From a virus, in IMG/VR virus record IMGVR_UViG_3300044641_000719, positions 1 through 25,907 of that record: a stretch of DNA of 25,907 nucleotides. One strand, given 5' to 3'. A program made the translations under genes and the position numbers. Of the stretch, positions 1 through 7,126 are shown piece after piece (the first letter of the stretch is position 1; the number at the start of each line of letters is the position of its first letter). Under the pieces are notes generated by a model, which was not told the origin of the DNA, did not search any database, and saw only the letters and a program-made list of their open reading frames with translations.

Positions 1-1306
1 TGCTCACGTCACTCAACTCGTCTAACTGCCATCCGTTTTCGATTTTTATTTCAATCGCACCTTGGGTAGGATGCGCACGAGTTACTGAACCAATTTTGCA
101 AATGTGGAAAGGTGCGAGTGGTTTTGTCGTTGTTATACCACCAGCAACCGTAGGACTTAGATAAACAATGTCCCCGTCTGTATAGGACGAAGTCGGTAAG
201 TTCAATCCGCTGATATTTCCAGCCTGAATGACCGTTCCCTGATTGCTTGTCGCGATGTCGTTTTCTACAAGGGCGAATGTCTTGTAACTATTTTCTTCGT
301 TATTGGCTTGCGCTGGTGCAATGGTCGGCAAGTTTGACGAATGCCGTCCGTTAATATAAACCACAGAACCCTTCGGGATAGTTGAACCAGTATTATTGTA
401 AACCGTAGTCACAAGCCTTGTTGCAGATGTTACTATTGACGAAGTTGTCAGCGTGATGTTTGAAGTAGTGTTCCCCTTAATCACCTGAATAGTGGAATCG
501 TTCAACTTGGTTACTGAATTTACAAATTGGTTTGCTGTGTCGATTGTGTTGTCGTTCGCCCATGCCAACTGCGTTGCGTTTTGCAGTTTAAGCACCTGAC
601 CAGCCGTTCCCTTTGTACGTGGCAAAATCGCGATTGTGTCCCATTCATTAATAAACCAAAATGAACCTGTCCCTTGCTTGACTTGAAATCCGTCTATTTC
701 TGTTATTCCTTCGCTTCTAAAATCAATGCTTGAACCCATGATTATTGAGTTGGCAATTCCTTGAAAGTTTTGCACTATTGAATTATTAGAAGATGACAAA
801 GAAAGAGACGACTGACCATCTTGCTCTAATAGATAATATGAAAGTGAACTTGTATCAATTTTCAATCTGCTCACGGTGTTAACCCTCCCAGCGTTTACAA
901 CTAAATTCTTTTGATTCGTTTTTATTGTGTCGTTTGCAGATAGTGAACGTCTAAAGTAAGGCGCAAGCATGGAAGCCGTGTCTGTGTATTTTACGCGAGC
1001 GTCAATGCGTGCAGAAAGTGAAGTCGTGTCAGTCGAACCGCCACCGCCCGAAACTTGTGACCATGTCAGCGTCTTCGGGTTGTAGGTGTAAAATCTGTTA
1101 TTGCACGAATCGAACGCGATTGCGCCTTTTCTGTTCACGAACTGGACGCTTTTCAAAGTAGGAACACCGCAGACCGTTGGAATCTGCAAAGTAGAATCGA
1201 ACGACATGCGCGGTGCTTGATAGCCGTACTGTGGCATCAGTTGGTAGACCTGACCAAAGCCAGCGTAAGAAATCAAGACAAAAAGTAAAGTGATTAGTTT
1301 TTTCAT
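1..1306 (-). CDS. Tail fibre protein with N-terminal signal peptide (partial, runs off left edge)
   Basis: The frame is open from an ATG at 1306 to the window edge (435 codons, no stop), so the C-terminus is missing. Residues 1-19 (MKKLITLLFVLISYAGFGQ) form a classic signal peptide: two lysines, a hydrophobic core, and a small-residue cleavage region. The middle is rich in Ser, Thr and Asn with a GGGGSTDTT linker. The last ~120 visible residues contain a pattern I recognise from phage fibre proteins (YNNTGSTIPKGSVVYING, then TDGDIVYLSPTVAGG, RAHPTQGAIEIKI and DELSDV). It starts through an ATGA overlap with the tail-terminator gene. The role is probably host recognition or a tail-tip fibre. 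A secretion signal on a virion protein is odd for a cytoplasmically assembled phage, so an exported phage protein is an alternative. Confidence 0.75.
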   Translation of the reverse strand, partial: MKKLITLLFVLISYAGFGQVYQLMPQYGYQAPRMSFDSTLQIPTVCGVPTLKSVQFVNRKGAIAFDSCNNRFYTYNPKTLTWSQVSGGGGSTDTTSLSARIDARVKYTDTASMLAPYFRRSLSANDTIKTNQKNLVVNAGRVNTVSRLKIDTSSLSYYLLEQDGQSSLSLSSSNNSIVQNFQGIANSIIMGSSIDFRSEGITEIDGFQVKQGTGSFWFINEWDTIAILPRTKGTAGQVLKLQNATQLAWANDNTIDTANQFVNSVTKLNDSTIQVIKGNTTSNITLTTSSIVTSATRLVTTVYNNTGSTIPKGSVVYINGRHSSNLPTIAPAQANNEENSYKTFALVENDIATSNQGTVIQAGNISGLNLPTSSYTDGDIVYLSPTVAGGITTTKPLAPFHICKIGSVTRAHPTQGAIEIKIENGWQLDELSDVS

Positions 1307-1731
1307 ATAGGGAAATCGCAGTTAGAAAATTCGCCGTTTGTTTGAAGGTTGAATGATAAGGTCACGCCTGAAAGGTAGTCTTCGAACTTTTCAGATATAG
1401 CCGTCCACGTGATGTTGTCGTCAATGCTTATAGTCATGTCTTTTCTTAAAGACAGAATAATGTCATTCGCGATTGAATGCTGGTCTGAAATTACCTCTTG
1501 TTCAAATTCCCCTTCCACTCCTGACTTGTCCAGAAACCACATTTCCAGCTGATAAAAAAAGTCGCTACCTCTATTCAACTGGCCAGTCGAAATGAAGAAG
1601 TTAGCTACTGGGAAAACTGGTTGCTCCTCATATCCGAGCCATTCGGTCGGCGTTGTGAACCGTACCGTCTTTACCATTGGATGGCTTTCCAGCAGCGTTT
1701 GAATCTTTTTTACTACCTGATTGTAGGTCAT
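1303..1731 (-). CDS. Tail terminator / tail completion protein
   Basis: This 142-residue protein begins MTYNQVVKKIQTLLESHPMV and continues with TPTEWLGYEEQPVFPVANFF and a SIDDNITWTAISEKFEDYLSGV segment. I recognise the pattern from small tail-completion proteins of Bacteroidota phages, which would cap the tail tube and join it to the head. It follows the adaptor gene and precedes the tail fibre through an ATGA overlap at 1303-1306. Its 5' end overlaps the 51-codon reading frame at 1628-1783 in another frame. The family name comes from remembered sequence resemblance and size, with no catalytic motif to test it. Confidence 0.6.
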   Translation of the reverse strand: MTYNQVVKKIQTLLESHPMVKTVRFTTPTEWLGYEEQPVFPVANFFISTGQLNRGSDFFYQLEMWFLDKSGVEGEFEQEVISDQHSIANDIILSLRKDMTISIDDNITWTAISEKFEDYLSGVTLSFNLQTNGEFSNCDFPI

Positions 1732-1783
1732 TGAACTTTGCTTTTACTTTATCGATGTACTCTTTTTTGTAGCCTTTCGACAT
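1628..1783 (-). CDS. Small Lys-rich protein overlapping the tail-terminator start (hypothetical)
   Basis: This 51-codon frame starts with ATG at 1783, only two bases after the TAA of the adaptor gene (GATAAATATG), and ends with TGA at 1628-1630. The product begins MSKGYKKEYIDKVKAKFNDL and is rich in lysine, with a polar C-terminal half. About 104 nt of it overlap the tail-terminator gene in a different frame. The near-perfect spacing behind the upstream stop argues for translation, either as a real small virion or assembly protein or as a coupling leader. I do not recognise the family. Confidence 0.4.
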   Translation of the reverse strand: MSKGYKKEYIDKVKAKFNDLQSGSKKDSNAAGKPSNGKDGTVHNADRMARI

Positions 1784-1785
1784 AT

Positions 1786-2580
1786 TTATCTGTATTGGAA
1801 AATAAATTTTTCGCCAGCAATGGTCACGTCCCCAGTCGGCAGCGTTACCACACCGCCATTAATCTGAAGAAACTCCGTGTCAGCCGTTGGACTGCTTGTG
1901 ATGCTCTTAACAAGTCCAGAACGTACAGCAAGCAGAACCGTTCTACCGACAAGGACGTCAATCGTGAAAGTAGTCTGTCCAGCCGTAGCGGTATAAGTCG
2001 TGTAATTCGGCGCACTATATCCGCTCGTAGAGTTCGAATACTGCGGATAGCGTGGTTCGGCTGAACGGTCTCCCAAATAAATCGGACAAGTGTAGCCTTT
2101 TTCTTCAGGGAAAATGACATCGAATCCGCTCCCAGTGTTGAAGTATTCAAAATAAAGTGTGTAATTCTCCTGAAGGTATTTAATCATGCGCGTCTTGTAG
2201 AATTCAGCCATGCCCTTGTATTTATCCTCAAGCATTTCTAAATCCCCACGCGAAGGCGTGTTCGATTCTTCAGCCGTCTTTTGCAGAAACCCTTTGCTGA
2301 AAAGTTGGTAACCCATAACCATCGGGAGCATGCTCATCGTGTACCAAATCAGCGCGTCCGTGATGTAGTCGTTTATCAGCGTTTCTTCATCGGGTGTAAG
2401 GTTTCCCCCATCGATGCCGTCTTGAAGACGCTTGTATAGTCGTGAACCAAGTGCTGGCTGAATATGAATATCCCCAGCGACCTTAATCATTGGGAATAGT
2501 TGTTTGCTGTCGATGTTATTCGATGCGCCAGTCCTTTCCTTAAAAGTCTGGTCCGTTATGAATAGAATGTTTTTACTCAT
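1786..2580 (-). CDS. Head-tail connector/adaptor-like protein
   Basis: This 264-residue protein lies directly after the portal (ATGA overlap at 2577-2580) and before the tail terminator, the place where head-completion or adaptor proteins are encoded. The first ~150 residues are mostly helical (SKQLFPMIKVAGDIHIQPALG, then LINDYITDALIWYTM and MLEDKYKGMAEFYKTRM), as in gp6-like adaptors. A Tyr/Ser/Thr-rich linker follows, then a short beta-rich tail of ~70 residues (TATAGQTTFTIDVLVGRTV to the end). That tail looks like a small surface-exposed domain added to the adaptor. The adaptor role is inferred from position and fold type. Confidence 0.55.
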   Translation of the reverse strand: MSKNILFITDQTFKERTGASNNIDSKQLFPMIKVAGDIHIQPALGSRLYKRLQDGIDGGNLTPDEETLINDYITDALIWYTMSMLPMVMGYQLFSKGFLQKTAEESNTPSRGDLEMLEDKYKGMAEFYKTRMIKYLQENYTLYFEYFNTGSGFDVIFPEEKGYTCPIYLGDRSAEPRYPQYSNSTSGYSAPNYTTYTATAGQTTFTIDVLVGRTVLLAVRSGLVKSITSSPTADTEFLQINGGVVTLPTGDVTIAGEKFIFQYR

Positions 2581-4544
2581 TTTTCTTTATATAGTTTAGA
2601 CACCCAGCGGTGACGGCAGTATTCGCGTGGTTTGTCAGTTGATGGGTTTGTGTACCAGCCGCCGCGTCTTTCCCAGACAGAATATCCAACGCGAGCGGAT
2701 ATGCTTTCGATGTCCGAGCGTGACCATGTTTTGGTCTGTGACATTTCCATCATTTTGCGACAAAATGGTCGGCTTGTAACTGCGTCCGAATCATTGAATC
2801 CAGCCATCCATTCGTAGGTGTAGCGGATAAAAGCCTTCGTCAACTTGCTATTTTTACCGGGCAATTCGCTGACTGGTTTGAGAACTTCATAAACTGGTGT
2901 AGAATTCACTTTGCTTGGAACAGCCTTAAGAATGTCGTTGTTAATGAAGTCGGCAATAATGTCGTCAACAAGGTCTTGCGTTACCTTAAGCGTCCGAGCA
3001 ATAACTGGGGGTGTTATGTTTTTATCTTTTGTGATAAGGTCAAGCACGTTCGCCTGAACTTGCGTTAATTCTTCAGAAAAGCACTCACGCTTGTCGACCG
3101 CTTGGAACTTGTCCGAACCGCACAAACTGAATTCATGAACCAGCCTTTCGTCTTCGTCCATGCTGAACTTTTGGATTTCGTCTTCAGTCATCGGGTCTTC
3201 GTCCATTCCCAGAAAAGTGTCAACGTCTGCATCTGTGAATCCGAAGCCGTTTTTCAACATCATTGACGCTTGCGCTTTTGTTAACTTTCCGTTCCCGAAA
3301 TTGCGCACGATACGCATGACGTTCTGATATTGACGGCCTGATAAGTTTCGGATGTTCTCGTTCGCTTGTACTGGTTGTTCTGGTAGTGCCTGACTTCCGT
3401 CAGCGGTCACGTCTGTCTTTGTCAAAGGCTCGCGTCCCATCAAGCCACGAATTTCGTCTTGTGTCAGGTTTTGAGCCATGATTCCTTCCGTGAACTCAAA
3501 CTTCAAAGGCTCAACTGGTTGAATTTTGTAAACACCTAATTCACCATGTAAGTTTCGAAGTTGGGTGAACATTGTATTGAATTCCTCTTGACGTTCCTGA
3601 ACGTATGTGTTATTAAAAATCTCATAAGCGTCACGGATTTCATTTCTGCTTCCGAGTTGACCTTCCGTCTTAATGCCCATCAATGCCGGAGAAACGATTT
3701 GATGACAAGCAAAAATCTCTTGTTGAATTAAGTTGTTGATGTTCGTAAAATCTTCCTTCGTCAACATGGTCGTTCCCAAGTTGACTATTTCCGCGCTATT
3801 TTCACGCGAAGGGTTGAACATAATCACAACACGCTTGCCGTCTGAACCAGTAAACTTTTTCAACAGCGACCTTTCAACTTCGCCTTGCTTTTCTTCGTGT
3901 GGTGTTCCGTTATTCAGGTTGATTAAAGTAGAACCGACAAACCCTTGTTTTGCATTGCCTAGAATGTGACGGCTGACTTCGATGTCTGATTCAATGTAGT
4001 TCAGTCCCTGAAAGTAAGATGGCAGCGGATAGGTTTCGCTTAAATTATTGTAAGCCTTAACGTAAAGAATCTGGCTGCCGTATTTGTCATTGGTGTTAAA
4101 CGCTGGATATTCGCGCGGCTTTTCTTTATAGTCCGCCCAGTCGTTTTTGTTGTAGTAGGTTGACAAGTCTTTTGAAACCCGAACCTTTGCGAAGTCGATG
4201 TGGTAAACTTCAGCAATTTGGCCTATTCGATTCCAGATGACTTGCAGATAGTAACCGCGAAAAAGTTCGTCATCGTTAACGCACTTCTTCAAAATGTTAT
4301 TCCATGATTCGCCACGACTATTAGCGACACCGCTATCTTCAAAACCTTTGCCGTAAATGTAAGTACACTTGCTCTTAACGATTGCGCCGTGCTTTGGCGA
4401 TTCGTTGTAAAGGTCGATTAAGTATTTCGGGTAGTTATTCAGTTCACCGAACTCAACCCAGCCTTTGCCCTTCTTTTCTTCGAACTTCGGTTGAACCGCG
4501 CGGTCGAATTTCAGGACTATGTGTTTATAATTATTGTCCGTCAT
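2577..4544 (-). CDS. Portal protein with internal winged-helix-like segment and C-terminal capsid-associated domain
   Basis: This 655-residue protein is longer than a typical 400-500 residue portal. Residues ~1-375 look like a portal core, including the late motif QLGSRNEIRDAYEIFNNTYV and a GREPLTKTDV turn near 370. An acidic linker follows (~440-470). Residues ~494-556 read like a winged helix (LTQVQANVLDLITKDKNITP, then VIARTLKVTQDLVDDII). Residues ~568-655 carry RPFCRKMMEMSQ, GYSVWERRGGWY and EYCRHRWVSKLY, a Cys/His-containing C-terminal domain often fused to portal or head-morphogenesis proteins in Bacteroidota phages. The portal forms the DNA channel at the capsid vertex and docks terminase. 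It overlaps the 128-residue gene by 14 nt and the adaptor by ATGA. Confidence 0.75.
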   Translation of the reverse strand: MTDNNYKHIVLKFDRAVQPKFEEKKGKGWVEFGELNNYPKYLIDLYNESPKHGAIVKSKCTYIYGKGFEDSGVANSRGESWNNILKKCVNDDELFRGYYLQVIWNRIGQIAEVYHIDFAKVRVSKDLSTYYNKNDWADYKEKPREYPAFNTNDKYGSQILYVKAYNNLSETYPLPSYFQGLNYIESDIEVSRHILGNAKQGFVGSTLINLNNGTPHEEKQGEVERSLLKKFTGSDGKRVVIMFNPSRENSAEIVNLGTTMLTKEDFTNINNLIQQEIFACHQIVSPALMGIKTEGQLGSRNEIRDAYEIFNNTYVQERQEEFNTMFTQLRNLHGELGVYKIQPVEPLKFEFTEGIMAQNLTQDEIRGLMGREPLTKTDVTADGSQALPEQPVQANENIRNLSGRQYQNVMRIVRNFGNGKLTKAQASMMLKNGFGFTDADVDTFLGMDEDPMTEDEIQKFSMDEDERLVHEFSLCGSDKFQAVDKRECFSEELTQVQANVLDLITKDKNITPPVIARTLKVTQDLVDDIIADFINNDILKAVPSKVNSTPVYEVLKPVSELPGKNSKLTKAFIRYTYEWMAGFNDSDAVTSRPFCRKMMEMSQTKTWSRSDIESISARVGYSVWERRGGWYTNPSTDKPREYCRHRWVSKLYKEK

Positions 4545-4917
4545 ATGCTATAAATGTATTGTCTTGACCTTCGTATTTTGTAGGCTCAAAGGTGTCAGCC
4601 GGATAAAGATACAAATATCCTGATTCTAAAATAGGATATTGACCAATGGTCGGAACTACTTCTTCTTCGGGTGCTTGCTGAAGCGTGTAAGTCCACATCC
4701 CTTCGGTCGAATCTGCGAAATAAAAAGACGTGTCAATCGGATATTTTGCGTATCGATTCGTCAAACTTTCACCAAGTGCATCAGTCCAAAACTCCACCAC
4801 TTCGCCAGTCATCCGATGCACAAACTTAAAATACACCCATGTTGGTATGGATGTTAAGTAGTCCATTGGGGTACAATACATGTACTCTATTTCCTGACCT
4901 TTTCTTAATGTTATCAT
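4531..4917 (-). CDS. Small virion-associated protein (hypothetical)
   Basis: This 128-residue, probably beta-rich protein begins MITLRKGQEIEYMYCTPMDY and contains ILESGYLYLYPADTFEP and a final FIAYDG segment. I recognise the pattern as recurrent among structural genes of Bacteroidota phages, but its function is not established. The start at 4917 lies 7 nt after the T-run of an intrinsic terminator, and its end overlaps the portal start by 14 nt. A role as head decoration, tail accessory protein or connector component is possible from context only. Confidence 0.6.
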   Translation of the reverse strand: MITLRKGQEIEYMYCTPMDYLTSIPTWVYFKFVHRMTGEVVEFWTDALGESLTNRYAKYPIDTSFYFADSTEGMWTYTLQQAPEEEVVPTIGQYPILESGYLYLYPADTFEPTKYEGQDNTFIAYDGQ

Positions 4918-4923
4918 GGTATC

Positions 4924-4955
4924 AAAAAACCCCCGACTTTCAATCGGTCGGGGGT
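4924..4955 (-). terminator. Intrinsic terminator after the tail tube gene
   Basis: Read on the minus strand, an 8-bp GC-rich stem (CCCCCGAC / GTCGGGGG, plus one A-T pair) with a 9-nt loop is followed by six T. It lies 26 nt after the tail-tube stop and 7 nt before the ATG of the next gene. On the plus strand the stem is not followed by a T-run, so it acts on minus-strand transcripts. Confidence 0.9.
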
Positions 4956-4981
4956 CTTCGCTTTATGTAGGGTTAGAACTA

Positions 4982-5518
4982 TTAACCAGCCACTTCCAAG
5001 TTCGCTGCTACTGAAGCAGACACCACAAGGAAATCTTCACGCTCAACAGAACTGAACGTCAATACTGAGCCGTTTCTGTCACCAGCGGCAGTACCTGAAC
5101 CGCTCTCGGTTGTGTCCAAAAACAGACCGAACTCTTTACCGAACATGCGATACGTTCCGTCCATTTCTTTGGTCACGATTGTAACGCGATTCTTTGCCAA
5201 GGTAGAAATAGTGTTTCTAACTGAAGCAGAACGCGCGTTAATTGGGAAGGTAACTTGATGCGTAAAGAAAATCGTTCCGTTCTCTTGTGAACCAGTCATC
5301 GCGTTTGAACTTGAAGCAGTAGCACGTGGAACTTCGAACTTCCAGAAACGCTTGCCAGACGCTTTGGTCATGGCTGTAACCGTTCCGCTAACTTCAGTCA
5401 CGCGGCTGTTTCCAGACGCATCGTAAAGGGCGGAGTTTTCAATCAAATAGATGGCTTCAATTCCACCTACCGATTCGCGGCAGTCAATAACATAACCACC
5501 AGTAATTGCACAAGGCAT
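4982..5518 (-). CDS. Major tail tube protein
   Basis: This 178-residue protein begins MPCAITGGYVIDCRESVGGI and has the alternating beta pattern of tail tube subunits: VSGTVTAMTKASGKRFWKF, then NGTIFFTHQVTFPI, VRNTISTLAKNRVTIV and a late AAGDRNGSVLTFSS segment. The order and spacing match tail tube proteins I know from Bacteroidota phages. It is flanked on both sides by strong intrinsic terminators, fitting a highly expressed structural gene with its own short transcript. Identification rests on pattern recognition; an alternative is another abundant beta-sandwich virion protein. Confidence 0.7.
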   Translation of the reverse strand: MPCAITGGYVIDCRESVGGIEAIYLIENSALYDASGNSRVTEVSGTVTAMTKASGKRFWKFEVPRATASSSNAMTGSQENGTIFFTHQVTFPINARSASVRNTISTLAKNRVTIVTKEMDGTYRMFGKEFGLFLDTTESGSGTAAGDRNGSVLTFSSVEREDFLVVSASVAANLEVAG

Positions 5519-5533
5519 AGTATTTAGATTTAG

Positions 5534-5567
5534 AAAAAAAGGGCGGTGTTTATTTCACCACCCTTTT
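5534..5567 (-). terminator. Intrinsic terminator between capsid and tail tube genes
   Basis: On the minus strand, a 12-bp stem (AAAAGGGTGGTG paired with CACCGCCCTTTT, one G-U pair) closes a 7-nt AAATAAA loop and is followed by seven T in all. It lies ~20 nt after the capsid stop and ~16 nt before the tail-tube ATG, leaving no room for a new promoter between hairpin and start. Confidence 0.9.
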
Positions 5568-5588
5568 CTTTTGTTAGTTAATCAGATA

Positions 5589-6548
5589 TTAGATAGCAGC
5601 CTTAAACTTCACCGCTTCTGAAGGGAATCCTACGTTCACACCAACTTTGAAGGAAACCTTGGTGCGGATTTCGTCGTTGTCTTCAGAGTACCAAACGCGG
5701 TAGTTAGCTTCTTCGTCTTCCAAGTCAACCGCGAGAACCATGTTGCTCATGCTGATAGCGTAAGCGTCACCTGTTCCGTTCAAACCATGAACCGCGATTA
5801 TTTCGATTGCAGTACCCGGTAGGATAAAACTATTTGCGTTCGCGTCTTGTGGGTTGTAGCTGAACAGATTCAAAGCGCGGTAAGCCATAATCAACAGACG
5901 ATACCAGTCGTAACCTACGAAAATCTTCACGTCACCCTTTCCTACTACTGCGGCTGGGATAGCTTTGTAGATACCTTCAGTAGCAGCAACTACGTTTGAT
6001 TGAGTGATTGTAGAAACAACCGCAGACAAACCAGTGAAGGCAGTCACGTTCGCGTCAATCGCAGTTGGGTCAATCAACTTAATCAAACCATCGAACTTGT
6101 TCAAGTTACCAGTTGCACCAGTTGCATCACCTTGCCAGATTGCAGTCTCCAATTGAGCAGCAATGCGAGCGTTTTTCTTCGCCAAGTAAGCGTCAAGGAA
6201 TTCAGCGTTACCGAAGTCGGTGTAGTTTGAACCAGCACGGAGTGCCTCTTGGGTGAACTTCGCTTCGAAATCTTTCGGGCAGATAGTTTCAGCCAGCATG
6301 ATTTTACCAACGGTAACGGTTCTTTGAGTGAAAGAAGTTGTTCCGCTTGGGTTGTAACCGCATCCGTCAGTTTGGAAAACCGCGTCTGTGTCCATCAAAG
6401 GAATTGCTGCGCTTGATTTGATACCAGTCAGGACGATACCGCTGTCCATAATCAACTGCTGGGTTTTTGCGCCGATAACCGCAGAAGTCAACAACGGGCG
6501 AACCAGTTGTTTGGTATAGTTAGTTAAACCTGTTAATTCGAGTGCCAT
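5589..6548 (-). CDS. Major capsid protein
   Basis: This 319-residue protein fits an HK97-fold capsid subunit. It has an N-terminal helix region (MALELTGLTNYTKQLVRPLL), a KIMLAETICPKDFEAKFTQE segment, a long mid-region helix with LAKKNARIAAQLETAIWQGD, and a C-terminal P-domain-like stretch ending in a VGVNVGFPSEAVKF strand. It has no internal Cys pattern or signal peptide. The gene follows the protease and scaffold genes in the usual maturation order and is closed by a strong terminator, consistent with high expression. The leader before the ATG is A-rich (AATCCAATAAAAAATG). Confidence 0.8.
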   Translation of the reverse strand: MALELTGLTNYTKQLVRPLLTSAVIGAKTQQLIMDSGIVLTGIKSSAAIPLMDTDAVFQTDGCGYNPSGTTSFTQRTVTVGKIMLAETICPKDFEAKFTQEALRAGSNYTDFGNAEFLDAYLAKKNARIAAQLETAIWQGDATGATGNLNKFDGLIKLIDPTAIDANVTAFTGLSAVVSTITQSNVVAATEGIYKAIPAAVVGKGDVKIFVGYDWYRLLIMAYRALNLFSYNPQDANANSFILPGTAIEIIAVHGLNGTGDAYAISMSNMVLAVDLEDEEANYRVWYSEDNDEIRTKVSFKVGVNVGFPSEAVKFKAAI

Positions 6549-6569
6549 TTTTTATTGGATTTTAATTGT

Positions 6570-7112
6570 TTACTTTTTTGAGAATAGGATGTCGTAAGAT
6601 TTTTTCACTTCAGAAAACTGCTGCGGCTTTACTGACGCATCAGGTTGACCAGTTGGAGCAGATGCCAAAGTTTGTGTCAAGTTCAAAAGACCTTCGATAA
6701 CTTGATTTGCTTTGTTCAGTTTAGTTTCATAGTCAGCAAAACGCGCTTCGTAAGATGCAAACTTTGATTCGTAGGCTGCAAACTTTTCGTTTGTGCTTGA
6801 TTGGAACGCGCTGAATTTAGAAGCCATTTCCATTTCAGGTGCTTCAACTTCGATTTCAATTTCAACCTTCGGCTTGATTTCCATGATTGCGCCGTTTTCG
6901 CCCAGAACGATTACCGTTCCGTCTTCAAGTGTGTGTTCGCCAGCTGGAGCCGGTACGCCGTCAATGGTAACGATTCCACCAACTGCGAGTTCAGTTACCT
7001 GAACGATTGTTCCGTCTTGGAGTTTAGCGTCAAGCATTGCGACTGGTTGAACTGGTTTGTTGATTTCGTTGAATACCTCGCGGATTCTTTCGAGTACTTC
7101 GATTGCTTTCAT
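6570..7112 (-). CDS. Capsid scaffold-like protein
   Basis: This 180-residue protein sits between the XkdF-like protease and the capsid gene, the expected place for a scaffold. Residues ~30-80 are a beta-rich repeat-like unit (LAVGGIVTIDGVPAPAGEHT and LEDGTVIVLGENG). Residues ~95-145 form an amphipathic helix with a heptad-like repeat (KFAAYESKFASYEARFADYE), a likely coiled coil. The C-terminus is short and basic (SEVKKSYDILFSKK), as in scaffold capsid-binding helices. It would guide capsid assembly and then be cleaved or released; that is inferred from layout and position. Confidence 0.6.
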   Translation of the reverse strand: MKAIEVLERIREVFNEINKPVQPVAMLDAKLQDGTIVQVTELAVGGIVTIDGVPAPAGEHTLEDGTVIVLGENGAIMEIKPKVEIEIEVEAPEMEMASKFSAFQSSTNEKFAAYESKFASYEARFADYETKLNKANQVIEGLLNLTQTLASAPTGQPDASVKPQQFSEVKKSYDILFSKK

Positions 7113-7126
7113 AAAGTAGTGTATGT

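Noticed and set aside
1738-2150. Two overlapping 100-residue frames (one per strand) inside the adaptor gene
   Set aside because: Both are Arg/Ser/Leu-rich and overlap the adaptor, which has good spacing and plausible protein character.
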